Source: Rhodococcus sp. ARC_M5 (GTDB taxonomy: Bacteria; Actinomycetota; Actinomycetes; Mycobacteriales; Mycobacteriaceae). Taken from it: a stretch of 64,000 nt of DNA. Under the pieces are notes generated by a model. That model did not search any database. It saw nothing but the letters and a program-made list of their open reading frames with translations, and was not told the origin of the DNA. The stretch covers positions 1-64,000 of the forward strand of contig NZ_JALGQE010000023.1 in the NCBI RefSeq assembly GCF_022810405.1, read 5' to 3'. Numbering within the stretch: the first letter of the stretch is position 1; each line of letters begins with the position of its first letter. Shown here in pieces: positions 24,229 through 33,303 of this stretch. The position numbers and the translations under genes were made by a program.

Positions 24229-25349
24229 TGGGTCTCCATTTCGTTCGAGTGTGCGAAGCCACCGCGTTCGTCGATGCGCGCCACCTTGTAATACACGACC
24301 GCTCCGATCCATACGACGAAGAACGTGCCGACGACGAGTTGGCCGGCCAGATTGAGATCGACGACGGCCAACGCGTCCCACAGTCCGCCCGTCAGCTCGA
24401 ACTGCTCGGCGAGCAGGGTCAGCAGCTGCACCGTGCCGATCACCAGTGCCACGAAGACGGACAGTCCCGTCATCGTCATGTTGTAGTAGATCTTGCGCAC
24501 CGGCGTCACGAATGCCCAGCCGTAGGCCTTGGACATGAAGATGCCGTCGATGGTGTCCATGGTGGTCATGCCCGCGGCGAACAGAACCGGGAGCGCGATG
24601 ATCGCCATCGGCGGAAGTCCCCCGGCCATGGCCGTCGTGCCTGCGATCGCGAGCAGACCGACCTGAGTGGCGGTATCGAAGCCGAGACCGAACAGCAGAC
24701 CCAGCGGGTACATCTGCCACGAGTGGTTGATCATCTTGTCGTAGCGGCCCCGGAACAGTCGATTCATCAGCCCGCGCTTGGCCAGCAACTCGTCGAGACC
24801 GGCTTCGGTGTACTCACCTCGCTTCGCGCGTCGCCAGACTCCGACGATTCCCGCGAGCACTGCGATGTTCAACGCCGCGATGAGATACAGGAAAGTTCCG
24901 GACACCAGCGTGCCGATGATGCCACCGACTCCGGCGAACGCGTCCTGAAACGCCGTCGCCTGCGACGCGACGAAGGCGATGGCGGCCACGAAGACGAACA
25001 CAACCGTCGAATGTCCCAGCGAGAAGAAGAGCCCGACGGCCAACGGCCGCTTGCCCTTCTGCAGCAGAAAGCGGGTGGTGTCGTCGATCGCTGCGATGTG
25101 ATCGGCGTCGAACGCGTGCCTGAGGCCGAGGGTGTATGCCAACACGCCTGCGCCGGCGTAGACGAGCGTGCCGTCGGCTCCGGTGAGGTTGTGGATGCTC
25201 GGAATGGAGTTGTAATGCGTGAACAGCCCCCACCCGATCACGTGCAGAGCGACGACGAAGCCGGCCATGGCCAACAGCCGAGGGATCTCGTCGAGAGTGA
25301 ATCGACTCTGCCGTCTGCCGAGCTCGACAGGCGATAGTTGGGTCGTCAT
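24225..25349 (-). CDS. NiCoT-family nickel/cobalt permease (HoxN/NixA type)
   Basis: The 374-residue protein has about eight membrane segments. It carries the NiCoT signature HAFDADHIAAIDD (residues 78-90), with the second motif LGFDTATQ and the third GMTTMDTIDG. These residues bind and select Ni2+ or Co2+ for high-affinity uptake. No cobalamin riboswitch was seen upstream, which argues mildly for nickel, for example for urease or hydrogenase encoded elsewhere. Substrate preference cannot be settled. It is the first gene of a two-gene unit with the lipase. Confidence 0.92.
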   Translation of the reverse strand: MTTQLSPVELGRRQSRFTLDEIPRLLAMAGFVVALHVIGWGLFTHYNSIPSIHNLTGADGTLVYAGAGVLAYTLGLRHAFDADHIAAIDDTTRFLLQKGKRPLAVGLFFSLGHSTVVFVFVAAIAFVASQATAFQDAFAGVGGIIGTLVSGTFLYLIAALNIAVLAGIVGVWRRAKRGEYTEAGLDELLAKRGLMNRLFRGRYDKMINHSWQMYPLGLLFGLGFDTATQVGLLAIAGTTAMAGGLPPMAIIALPVLFAAGMTTMDTIDGIFMSKAYGWAFVTPVRKIYYNMTMTGLSVFVALVIGTVQLLTLLAEQFELTGGLWDALAVVDLNLAGQLVVGTFFVVWIGAVVYYKVARIDERGGFAHSNEMETQ

Positions 25350-25404
25350 TCAGACATTGTGGCCGACATCGAGGATTTGCTCTTCCTAAGGAGCGCAGGT
25401 GCGC

Positions 25405-25468
25405 TGAGTGTCCACTATTTGTGTCCGCAGGCGGGATCGCGATCGGTGAAGCGAATTGTGGACGCTCA
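25405..25468. promoter_or_regulatory. Spaced inverted 11-mers between nickel permease and TetR genes
   Basis: TGAGTGTCCAC (25405-25415) and GTGGACGCTCA (25458-25468) are inverted copies with one mismatch, 42 bases apart. They lie in the gap between the nickel permease start (25349) and the TetR stop (25471). They could be two binding half-sites or the arms of a hairpin ending TetR transcription. No match to a known nickel-regulator box was recognised. Confidence 0.3.
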
Positions 25469-25470
25469 GG

Positions 25471-26073
25471 TCAGTGCGACACGCCCAAGGCCCCCAGCGC
25501 CATCGCTCGCAGCACCGGACGAGCATTGCGCGACGGGCTGCGTCCCGCACTGTAGGGCGTCGAGTTGATCAGGCCGAAGACCGCGTGCGCTGTGGTGCGA
25601 GCATCGGCCTCGTTCAACTCCGGGTCGACGGCACAGAGCACCTCGACCCACAGTTCCACGTACTCACGCTGCATTCGGCGCACCTTGCGTCGGGCTCCCT
25701 CGGGGAGGCTTTGCAGGTCGCGATCCTGGATGCGAATGAATGCCGGTGTCTCGAAGGCGAAGTCGAGATGGAAATCGACCAGGGCCTGCACCGTGTCCGC
25801 ATCGACGTCACGGGATCCGATCACGTCGCGACCGCCGTCGAGCAGATACTCCGAGATCCCGACCATCAGCTCGACGAGTACGGCCTCCTTGTTCGGAAAG
25901 TGGCGATAGACGGCCGGTCCGCTGATTCCGACCGCCGCGCCCAGATCCTCGAGCCGCACCGAGGTGAACCCGCGCTCGGCGAACAGCGATGCTGCGGCGT
26001 CGAGCAACTGCTGTCGCCGCTCGGCCTTGCGCTGCTCGCGCACCGTCGTCGGCCTTGCCTCCAGCTCCTGCAC
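25471..26073 (-). CDS. TetR-family regulator of leucine/isovalerate catabolism
   Basis: The 200-residue protein has a textbook TetR helix-turn-helix (QQLLDAAASLFAERGFTSVRLEDLGAAVGISGPAVYRHFPNKEAVL, residues about 21-66). It is divergent from the acyl-CoA carboxylase operon, with an operator-like triple half-site in the gap. The same arrangement, TetR gene plus accD1/accA1/fadE19, occurs in Mycobacterium, where the regulator controls branched-chain acyl-CoA breakdown. The ligand is probably an acyl-CoA of that pathway, by inference. Confidence 0.85.
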   Translation of the reverse strand: MQELEARPTTVREQRKAERRQQLLDAAASLFAERGFTSVRLEDLGAAVGISGPAVYRHFPNKEAVLVELMVGISEYLLDGGRDVIGSRDVDADTVQALVDFHLDFAFETPAFIRIQDRDLQSLPEGARRKVRRMQREYVELWVEVLCAVDPELNEADARTTAHAVFGLINSTPYSAGRSPSRNARPVLRAMALGALGVSH

Positions 26074-26097
26074 GGGCTCCCCCTCGACTCTGGACTC

Positions 26098-26145
26098 TCA
26101 GTTAATCGTAGTTTACTATGATGTCAGTTATCAACCATTAACTGA
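26098..26145. promoter_or_regulatory. Triple half-site operator of the leucine operon
   Basis: TCAGTTA occurs at 26098-26104 and again at 26124-26130, and its reverse complement TAACTGA at 26139-26145. The last two form a perfect inverted repeat with an eight-base spacer. The stretch is strikingly AT-rich for this genome and includes TACTATGAT, a plausible -10 box for the operon. It is placed as a TetR operator covering both divergent promoters. Confidence 0.6.
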
Positions 26146-26187
26146 ACTCCTGTGACACCGGCGTCCAACCCCTAAGGCGTGCACCTC

Positions 26188-27765
26188 ATGGCAATCGATA
26201 TTGCTGCCAACCGGGCAGATCACGAGCTCCTCACCAACGAGCTGGCAGAACGGCTCGCCGCGGCGGCGCTCGGCGGCAGCGAGAAGTCTCGGGAACGGCA
26301 CATCGCCCGCGGCAAGCTGCTCCCCCGCGACCGCGTCGACGAGTTGCTCGATGCCGGCAGCCCGTTTCTAGAGATCGCACCGTTGGCCGCCAACGGTCTC
26401 TACGACGACGAGTGCCCCGGTGCAGGAGTGATCGCCGGCATCGGACGTGTCTCCGGACGCGAGTGCGTGATCATCGCCAACGACGCCACCGTTAAGGGCG
26501 GCACGTACTACCCGATGACGGTGAAGAAGCATCTGCGCGCGCAGGAGATCGCACTGCAGAACACGCTGCCGTGCATCTACCTCGTCGACTCGGGCGGCGC
26601 GTTCCTCCCGCGTCAGGACGAGGTCTTTCCCGACCGCGACCACTTCGGACGCATCTTCTTCAATCAGGCGACCATGAGCGCCAAGGGAATTGCGCAGATC
26701 GCCGCCGTCATGGGTTCGTGCACTGCAGGCGGTGCCTACGTGCCGGCGATGAGCGACGAGGCGATCATCGTCAAGAACCAGGGGACCATCTTCCTCGGCG
26801 GTCCGCCACTGGTGAAGGCCGCGACCGGCGAGGTCGTCACCGCAGAAGAACTCGGCGGTGGTGATCTGCACTGCAAGATCTCCGGCGTCACCGACCATCT
26901 CGCCGAGGACGATCGGGACGCGCTGCACCGCGTGCGCCGCATCGTCTCGACGCTCGGACCCCGGACCCAACGGCCGTGGGACATCGTCGCCACGCGTGAG
27001 CCCATCACCGATCAGAGCGAGATCTACGACGTCGTCCCCACCGATCCGCGCACCCCGTACGACGTGCGTGAGGTGATCACCCGCGTTGTCGACGCAGGCG
27101 AATTCGACGAGTTCAAGGCCGAATACGGCAAGACGCTCGTCACCGGATTCGCCCACCTCCACGGCCATCCCGTCGGAATCATCGCCAACAACGGCGTCCT
27201 GTTCGCCGAATCTGCCATGAAGGGCGCACATTTCATCGAACTGTGCGACAAGCGCAGCATCCCGCTCGTCTTCCTGCAGAACATCTCCGGCTTCATGGTC
27301 GGTCGCGATTACGAGGCAGGCGGCATCGCCAAACACGGAGCGAAGATGGTCACCGCGGTCGCCTGTGCCCGGGTCCCCAAGATCACCGTCGTCATCGGCG
27401 GTTCCTACGGTGCCGGCAACTACTCGATGTGCGGCCGCGCATACTCTCCGCGCTTCCTGTTCATGTGGCCCAACGCGCGTATCTCGGTGATGGGCGGAGA
27501 GCAAGCGGCGTCCGTGCTCGCCACGGTGCGCAGCGAGCAACTCGACGCGGCGGGAAAGCCGTGGAGCGAGGACGACCAGGAATCGTTCAAGGCTCCGATT
27601 CGTGATCAGTACGAAAGGCAGGGCAACCCCTACTATTCGACGGCCCGCCTGTGGGACGACGGCATCATCGATCCGGCGGACACCAGGCAAGTTCTCGGAC
27701 TGGCCCTCTCGGCGTGCGCAAACGCGCCGCTCGAGCCGGTCTCCTACGGCGTTTTCAGGATGTGA
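26188..27765 (+). CDS. accD1: Methylcrotonyl-CoA-type carboxylase, carboxyltransferase (beta) subunit
   Basis: The 525-residue protein has both carboxyltransferase halves. Oxyanion and acyl-CoA/biotin sites are seen at SGGAFLPRQDEVFPD, GSCTAGGAYVPAMSDE and, in the C-terminal half, FLQNISGFMVG and GGSYGAGNYSMCGRAY. This closely fits AccD1/methylcrotonyl-CoA carboxylase beta, which carboxylates 3-methylcrotonyl-CoA in leucine degradation. ATG 26188 is chosen over GTG 26179 for better spacing from AAGG. It is followed by the biotin-bearing subunit and a dehydrogenase, as in M. tuberculosis Rv2502c-Rv2498c. Confidence 0.9.
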   Translation: MAIDIAANRADHELLTNELAERLAAAALGGSEKSRERHIARGKLLPRDRVDELLDAGSPFLEIAPLAANGLYDDECPGAGVIAGIGRVSGRECVIIANDATVKGGTYYPMTVKKHLRAQEIALQNTLPCIYLVDSGGAFLPRQDEVFPDRDHFGRIFFNQATMSAKGIAQIAAVMGSCTAGGAYVPAMSDEAIIVKNQGTIFLGGPPLVKAATGEVVTAEELGGGDLHCKISGVTDHLAEDDRDALHRVRRIVSTLGPRTQRPWDIVATREPITDQSEIYDVVPTDPRTPYDVREVITRVVDAGEFDEFKAEYGKTLVTGFAHLHGHPVGIIANNGVLFAESAMKGAHFIELCDKRSIPLVFLQNISGFMVGRDYEAGGIAKHGAKMVTAVACARVPKITVVIGGSYGAGNYSMCGRAYSPRFLFMWPNARISVMGGEQAASVLATVRSEQLDAAGKPWSEDDQESFKAPIRDQYERQGNPYYSTARLWDDGIIDPADTRQVLGLALSACANAPLEPVSYGVFRM

Positions 27766-27771
27766 CGACAG

Positions 27772-29766
27772 ATGACCACGATAGACACCATTCTGATCGC
27801 CAACCGCGGCGAAATCGCCGTACGGGTGGCACGAACACTGCGCCGCATGGGAATTCGTAGCGTCGCCGTCTACAGTGACGCCGACGCCGATGCCCGCCAC
27901 GTCCGTGAGGCCGACACGGCCGTGCGGCTCGGACCGGCCAGCGCTCGCGAGAGCTATCTCGACATCGGCAAGGTGATCGCGGCGGCGAAAGCCACAGGAG
28001 CACAGGGCATTCACCCCGGCTACGGATTTCTTTCCGAGAACTCCGAGTTCGCCTCCGCCTGCGCCGAAGCCGGAATCGCCTTTCTGGGGCCTCCCGCGAA
28101 AGCGATCGAAGTGATGGGCGACAAGATCACGGCGAAGGCCGCAGTCAGCGCATTCGGTGTGCCCGTAGTCCCGGGAATCTCTCGCCCGGGCCTCACCGAC
28201 GCCGATCTCATCGCCGGCGCGCCGGACGTCGGCTTCCCGGTGCTCGTCAAGCCCTCCGCCGGTGGCGGCGGAAAGGGTATGCGGCTCGTCGAGCGCGCCG
28301 AGGACCTTCCCGCGGCATTGACCAGCGCTCGCCGTGAAGCGGCGTCGTCATTCGGTGACGACACCCTCTTCCTCGAACGATTCGTGTTGCGGCCCCGGCA
28401 CATCGAAGTACAGATCCTCGCCGACGGACACGGCAATGTCATCCACCTCGGTGAACGCGAGTGCAGCCTCCAGCGACGCCATCAGAAGGTCATCGAAGAA
28501 GCACCGTCACCGCTGCTCGACGAACAGACCCGGGCGCGCATCGGCGAGGCCGCCTGCAACACCGCCCGCAGCGTGGACTATTCCGGTGCCGGCACAGTCG
28601 AATTCATCGTCTCGGCCGACAGTCCCGACGAGTTCTTCTTCATGGAGATGAACACTCGGCTCCAGGTCGAGCATCCGGTCACCGAGATGGTCACCGGCCT
28701 CGACCTCGTCGAGTGGCAGGTTCGGGTGGCATCGGGCGAGCCTCTGACTCTCGAGCAGGACGACATCACGCTTACCGGGCATGCGATCGAAGCGCGCGTC
28801 TACGCCGAGGATCCCGGACGCGGATTCCTCCCCACCGGCGGCACCGTCGTCGGATTGCGTGAACCCACCGGCTCGGGAATCCGCGTCGACTCCGGACTTG
28901 CCGTCGGAACCGAGGTGGGCAGCAACTACGATCCCATGCTCTCGAAGGTCATCGCGCACGGACCCGATCGCGCGACCGCACTGCGCAGCCTCGATCGGGC
29001 GTTGGCCGACACCGCGGTACTCGGGGTCGTCACCAACATCGAGTTCGCACGGTTCCTGCTCGCCGACAACGACGTTCGCGACGGCAATCTCGACACCGGC
29101 CTGCTCGACCGTCGCGTCGAGCATTTCGCAGCCGCCCAGGCGACCGACGAGGCATTGATCGCCGCCACCGCAGTGGAGTGGCTCGACACGTGGCAGTCGG
29201 CGGGCCAGGACATCTGGGCAACTCCATCAGGGTGGCGAGTCGGAACGCATGCTCCGTTCCACCGTCGACTCGCGTCGGGAGGTCGGACGGCGCACGTGTC
29301 CATCACGGGACCCCTCGGTGCGGCGACAGTCGTCGTCGACGACGGATCGCCGCGCACCCTCCGCGCAACGGGCACCGAAGATTCCGTGAATATCGTCGTC
29401 GACGGCCTACGCGAATCGATGACCTTCGCCCGAATCGGCTCGGCTACCTGGATTTCCAGCTCCCGCGGCACCTGGCGAATCGATCGGATTGCCGAGGCGA
29501 GCGTCCGCGCAGACGATGTCCACTCCGGTGACGCCGAGATCCTCTCGCCGATGCCGGGTTCGATCATCGCGATCGGAACCGACTCCGGTAGCGCCGTCAC
29601 CGCAGGCACGGCCATCGTCGTCGTCGAGGCGATGAAGATGGAACACACCCTGACCACCCCGATCGACGGCACGGTCGAACTCACTGTCGCAGTGGGGGAT
29701 CAGGTCCGCGTCGACCAGATCCTCGCCCGAATCGTTCCCACCCACACCGAAGAGGACCAGCCATGA
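27772..29766 (+). CDS. accA1: Biotin-dependent acyl-CoA carboxylase alpha subunit (biotin carboxylase + BCCP)
   Basis: The 664-residue protein has an N-terminal biotin carboxylase (IANRGEIAVRVARTLRRMG, ATP-grasp loop KPSAGGGGKGM, EMNTRLQVEHPVTE) and a C-terminal biotinyl domain with VEAMKMEH, where Lys622 carries biotin. It charges biotin with CO2 for transfer by the AccD1 subunit six bases upstream. This pairing and the next gene, an isovaleryl-CoA-type dehydrogenase, indicate methylcrotonyl-CoA carboxylase in leucine breakdown. Confidence 0.92.
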   Translation: MTTIDTILIANRGEIAVRVARTLRRMGIRSVAVYSDADADARHVREADTAVRLGPASARESYLDIGKVIAAAKATGAQGIHPGYGFLSENSEFASACAEAGIAFLGPPAKAIEVMGDKITAKAAVSAFGVPVVPGISRPGLTDADLIAGAPDVGFPVLVKPSAGGGGKGMRLVERAEDLPAALTSARREAASSFGDDTLFLERFVLRPRHIEVQILADGHGNVIHLGERECSLQRRHQKVIEEAPSPLLDEQTRARIGEAACNTARSVDYSGAGTVEFIVSADSPDEFFFMEMNTRLQVEHPVTEMVTGLDLVEWQVRVASGEPLTLEQDDITLTGHAIEARVYAEDPGRGFLPTGGTVVGLREPTGSGIRVDSGLAVGTEVGSNYDPMLSKVIAHGPDRATALRSLDRALADTAVLGVVTNIEFARFLLADNDVRDGNLDTGLLDRRVEHFAAAQATDEALIAATAVEWLDTWQSAGQDIWATPSGWRVGTHAPFHRRLASGGRTAHVSITGPLGAATVVVDDGSPRTLRATGTEDSVNIVVDGLRESMTFARIGSATWISSSRGTWRIDRIAEASVRADDVHSGDAEILSPMPGSIIAIGTDSGSAVTAGTAIVVVEAMKMEHTLTTPIDGTVELTVAVGDQVRVDQILARIVPTHTEEDQP

Positions 29767-30929
29767 CCGATCACCTGTCGTCGTCGAATCTGCCCGACGA
29801 GTACCAACAACTGGTCAAATCCGTTGCCGACTTCACCCGCACGGTCGTCGCACCGGTCTCGGCGAAACACGATGCCGAGCACTCGTTTCCGTACGAGGTC
29901 GTCGCCGGGATGGCCGAGATGGGCCTGTTCGGTCTGCCGTTCCCCGAGGAGTACGGCGGTATGGGCGGCGACTACTTCGCCCTGTGCCTGGCACTCGAGG
30001 AGCTCGGCAAGGTCGATCAGAGCGTCGCCATGACGCTCGAAGCCGGCGTCTCGCTCGGTGCCATGCCCGTCTACCGTTTCGGAAACGACGAGCAGAAGCA
30101 GCAGTGGCTGCCCAAGCTCACCGCAGGCAAGGCCCTGGCCGCGTTCGGTCTGACCGAGCCCGGCGCCGGCAGCGACGCGGGCGGCACCAAGACCACCGCA
30201 AAGCGCGACGGTGGCGACTGGATCATCAACGGCAGCAAGCAGTTCATCACCAACTCCGGCACCGACATCACCGAGCTCGTCACCGTCACCGCGGTGACCG
30301 GCGTCGACGAAGCGACCGGACGCAAGCAGATCTCCTCGATCCTCGTCCCCACCGACACTCCCGGCTTCGTCGCAGAGGCGGCCTACAACAAGGTCGGCTG
30401 GAACGCGTCGGACACGCACCCGCTCAGCTTCACCGATGTGCGCGTGCCACAGGAGAATCTGCTCGGGCAGGAAGGCCGTGGATACGCGAACTTCCTGCAC
30501 ATCCTCGACGAGGGACGGATCGCCATCGCCGCAGTGTCGGTCGGTGCCGCGCAGGGTTGCGTGGACGAGAGCGTGAAATACGCCAAGGAGCGTGAGGCCT
30601 TCGGTGCCCCGATCGCGCGCAACCAAGCGATCTCGTTCAAGATCGCTCGCATGGAGGCCCGCGCCCACACCGCGCGAACCGCGTACTACGACGCAGCGGC
30701 ATTGATGTTGGCGGGCAAGCCGTTCAAGAAGGCCGCGTCCATCGCCAAGCTCGTCGCCTCCGAGGCGGCCATGGACAACGCGCGCGACGCCACGCAGATC
30801 CACGGCGGCTACGGCTTCATGAACGAGTACGTGGTCGCTCGCCACTACCGCGACAGCAAGATCCTCGAAATCGGTGAGGGTACAACCGAGGTGCAGCTGA
30901 TGCTCATCGCCCGGAGCTTGGGACTGTGA
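29763..30929 (+). CDS. Acyl-CoA dehydrogenase, isovaleryl-CoA type (FadE19-like)
   Basis: The 388-residue flavoprotein has GLTEPGAGSDAGG, the FITNSG and helix regions of acyl-CoA dehydrogenases, and a C-terminal HGGYGFMNEY followed by EIGEGTTEVQ. That last motif contains the Glu used as catalytic base by most family members (human isovaleryl-CoA dehydrogenase uses a different Glu). It would oxidise isovaleryl-CoA to methylcrotonyl-CoA, feeding the carboxylase encoded just upstream. The start overlaps accA1 by ATGA. Confidence 0.9.
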   Translation: MTDHLSSSNLPDEYQQLVKSVADFTRTVVAPVSAKHDAEHSFPYEVVAGMAEMGLFGLPFPEEYGGMGGDYFALCLALEELGKVDQSVAMTLEAGVSLGAMPVYRFGNDEQKQQWLPKLTAGKALAAFGLTEPGAGSDAGGTKTTAKRDGGDWIINGSKQFITNSGTDITELVTVTAVTGVDEATGRKQISSILVPTDTPGFVAEAAYNKVGWNASDTHPLSFTDVRVPQENLLGQEGRGYANFLHILDEGRIAIAAVSVGAAQGCVDESVKYAKEREAFGAPIARNQAISFKIARMEARAHTARTAYYDAAALMLAGKPFKKAASIAKLVASEAAMDNARDATQIHGGYGFMNEYVVARHYRDSKILEIGEGTTEVQLMLIARSLGL

Positions 30930-31408
30930 GCGACAAGCGCATTCGCCAGCGCGGCCTGTGGTTCGAGGAGATGGAACTCGGCACCGTCTACGAGCACCGA
31001 CCCGGCCGCACCATCACCGAGGCCGACAACACGTTGTTCACCACACAGACGATGAACACCCAGGCCCTGCATCTCGACGCGGCCTACAGTGAGACAACAG
31101 CGTTCGGCCAGCGACTGGTGAACTCGATGTTCACCGTCTCGACCCTCGTCGGACTGTCGGTGACGCAGTTGACCCAGGGCACCATCGTCGCGAACCTCGG
31201 CTTCTCGGAGGTGTCGTTTCCCAAGCCGCTGTTCCACGGCGACACCCTCTACGCCGAAACCGTGATCTCGGACAAGCGCGAATCGAAGTCTCGGCCCGGC
31301 GAGGGGATCGTGACCTTCACTCATACCGGCCGAAACCAACACGGTGACATCGTCGCGATCGCGGTTCGCAAGACGCTCGTCCGGATGCGCCCGGAGGGTT
31401 CCGCATGA
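30926..31408 (+). CDS. MaoC-family (R)-specific enoyl-CoA hydratase
   Basis: The 160-residue hot-dog protein starts at GTG 30926 with a GTGA overlap. The MaoC hydratase region is seen at residues about 10-130, with NTLFTTQTMNTQALHLDAAYS and NSMFTVSTLVGLSV. It corresponds to Rv2499c in the M. tuberculosis operon, where it is thought to hydrate methylglutaconyl- or itaconyl-CoA. That activity is established for the pathway and inferred for this protein. Confidence 0.85.
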   Translation: MSDKRIRQRGLWFEEMELGTVYEHRPGRTITEADNTLFTTQTMNTQALHLDAAYSETTAFGQRLVNSMFTVSTLVGLSVTQLTQGTIVANLGFSEVSFPKPLFHGDTLYAETVISDKRESKSRPGEGIVTFTHTGRNQHGDIVAIAVRKTLVRMRPEGSA

Positions 31409-32214
31409 GTTGGCTACCCCCTGGTCCGGCATGGCTGTTCTGCCCGGCGGACCGGCCCGAGCGCTACGAGAAGGCCGCAGCCCGAGCCGATGTGGTCATA
31501 CTCGACCTCGAGGATGCCGTCGGTGCCGAAGACAAAGCCGACGCCCGCGAGTCCGTCGTGTCGACACCGCTGGATCCGGCTCGCACCATCGTCCGAGTCA
31601 ACGCGCACGGCACCGACGATCAGGCCGCGGACCTCGCGGCGCTGAAGCGCACCGAGTACACAACCGTGATGCTGCCCAAATGTGAATCGGCCGAACAGAT
31701 CGCGGCTCTGGCTCCACTCAATGTCGTCGCGCTGATCGAGTCCCCGCTCGGTGCGATGACGGTGTTCGACGCCCTCGCCGCCGACAACGCCATCGGTGCC
31801 ATGTGGGGTGCAGAGGATCTGGTCGCAGCCATGGGTGGCAATTCGAGCAGGTACTCGGGCGGGCAGTACCGCGATGTGGCACAGCATGTTCGGTCACAGA
31901 CGCTGCTCGCAGCCAAGGCCCGGGGGCTGTTCGCATTGGACTCGGTGTTCCTCGACATCCCCGATCTCGACGGTGTCCGCGTCGAAACCGAGGACGCGGT
32001 AGCCGTCGGCTTCGACGGCAAGGTGGCCATTCACCCGAGCCACATCCCGGTTATTCGCCAGGCCTATGCGCCGACTGACGAGGACATCGAATGGGCGACG
32101 GCCGTGCTCGACGCGGTGGCGCAGAACCGCGGCGTCTTCACCTTCCGAGGTCGGATGGTCGATGCCCCGGTGCTGGCGCATGCTCGACGCATCATCGCAA
32201 GACGGCCGTCGTAG
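31405..32214 (+). CDS. citE: CitE-like beta-hydroxyacyl-CoA lyase (HpcH/HpaI family)
   Basis: The 269-residue TIM-barrel protein has LFCPADRPERYEKAAARAD, VILDLEDAVG (metal-binding region), RVNA, LPKCESAEQ, IESPLG and WGAEDL. Lone CitE-like proteins in this operon position, such as M. tuberculosis Rv2498c, are reported as beta-hydroxyacyl-CoA lyases acting in leucine and itaconate dissimilation rather than in citrate cleavage. It is the last gene of the operon and overlaps the previous stop by ATGA. Confidence 0.87.
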   Translation: MSWLPPGPAWLFCPADRPERYEKAAARADVVILDLEDAVGAEDKADARESVVSTPLDPARTIVRVNAHGTDDQAADLAALKRTEYTTVMLPKCESAEQIAALAPLNVVALIESPLGAMTVFDALAADNAIGAMWGAEDLVAAMGGNSSRYSGGQYRDVAQHVRSQTLLAAKARGLFALDSVFLDIPDLDGVRVETEDAVAVGFDGKVAIHPSHIPVIRQAYAPTDEDIEWATAVLDAVAQNRGVFTFRGRMVDAPVLAHARRIIARRPS

Positions 32215-32225
32215 ACCGGCGCGAA

Positions 32226-33155
32226 TCACTGCACTGCGTCGACGACCGTCCGGGTCGCGTCGGCAACGAGGGAATTCATAGCGGGTGAATCCTCGACGCC
32301 AGAGGTCGTCGCGCTGAGAACGACCAGCAGGATCTTCTGCCCGTCCGGTCCGAGTAGCAGTCCGGCATCGTTGGAGACGCCATAGCTACCGGTGCCGGTC
32401 TTGTCTGCCGAGGTCCACTGTTCGGGGATTCCGGCGCGGAACCGGGCCTCGGAAGTCCGGGTGTCGGCCATCCACGCCAGCAACTGATCGCGCGAGGCCG
32501 GCGTCAGTACGTCGCCGTCGAGCAGAGTTCGGTAGCCGGCGGCCATCGAGTTCGGTGTCGTGGTGTCCCGTGGATCGCCAGGTACGGCGGTGTTGAGTTC
32601 CGGCTCGACGCGATCGAGCCGGAATTCGGTGTCGCCCAGCGACCTCGCGAACTCGGTGAGAGCCGCTGTTCCACCGGCCTCGCGGATCAGAAGATTGCCG
32701 GAGGTGTTGTCGCTCTCGGTCAGCGCGGCCGCCGCCAGATCTGCGATCGTGACCACGGAGCCTGGTTCCCAATCGACTGCGGACTCGGGCACCTTGTCTT
32801 CCGCGGTGATCGTTCTGGTGTCGGTCAGCTGCAGTTCTCCGGCATCCACAGCTGCTAGAACTGCGCCGACGGCATACACCTTGAACGTAGAGCAGAACGC
32901 GAACCGTTCGTCGCCGCGATATGTCTCGGTCGCACCGGAGACGAGATCGATGGCACTGACTCCGAGACGGGCGGTCTCTCTTGCCTCGAGTTCGAGATAG
33001 TTCCGGTCGGTCGACGCTTGCTCGGTGGCGGACTGGGCTGTGCTCGTGTCGGGTCGTGGTGGTTCGGTGACGGTCGTCGAGGAACAGGCAACGCCAGCGG
33101 TCAGCGTCGCCATCGCGATCAGGGTGATCAGTCGGGTGGATGTCGAAATTCGCAT
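32226..33155 (-). CDS. bla: Class A beta-lactamase (BlaC-like), probable lipoprotein
   Basis: The 309-residue protein has all class A motifs: STFK (nucleophile Ser89, Lys92), SDN (148-150), EPELN with general base Glu184, and KTG (252-254). FCSTFK, with Cys just before the Ser, also occurs in mycobacterial BlaC; unlike BlaC, the SDN motif is intact. The N-terminus (hydrophobic to TAGVACSS) suggests a lipoprotein anchored at Cys24, though the lipobox is atypical. It hydrolyses penicillins or cephalosporins outside the membrane. Base composition matches its neighbours and no mobile element is near, so it looks like an intrinsic chromosomal gene. Confidence 0.93.
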   Translation of the reverse strand: MRISTSTRLITLIAMATLTAGVACSSTTVTEPPRPDTSTAQSATEQASTDRNYLELEARETARLGVSAIDLVSGATETYRGDERFAFCSTFKVYAVGAVLAAVDAGELQLTDTRTITAEDKVPESAVDWEPGSVVTIADLAAAALTESDNTSGNLLIREAGGTAALTEFARSLGDTEFRLDRVEPELNTAVPGDPRDTTTPNSMAAGYRTLLDGDVLTPASRDQLLAWMADTRTSEARFRAGIPEQWTSADKTGTGSYGVSNDAGLLLGPDGQKILLVVLSATTSGVEDSPAMNSLVADATRTVVDAVQ

Positions 33156-33303
33156 GGGGTCAGCCGACCACAGAACCTTCGATAGGCAGCTACCGGGCCA
33201 GCGAGTGCGAGACGACTGCGGTCACACATCACCCAGAATCGCAGTGGCCTACTGCACGGACACAAAAGCGGCGATCTTCCGCGACCGATACGGGCCTCGC
33301 CGA

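Noticed and set aside
25350..25470. Cobalamin riboswitch before the nickel/cobalt permease
   Set aside because: No B12-box-like conserved sequence or long leader was found; the gap is only 121 bases and partly occupied by an inverted repeat.
32226..33155. Beta-lactamase as an acquired resistance island
   Set aside because: No transposase, integron or composition shift is seen around it. It resembles intrinsic actinobacterial class A enzymes.
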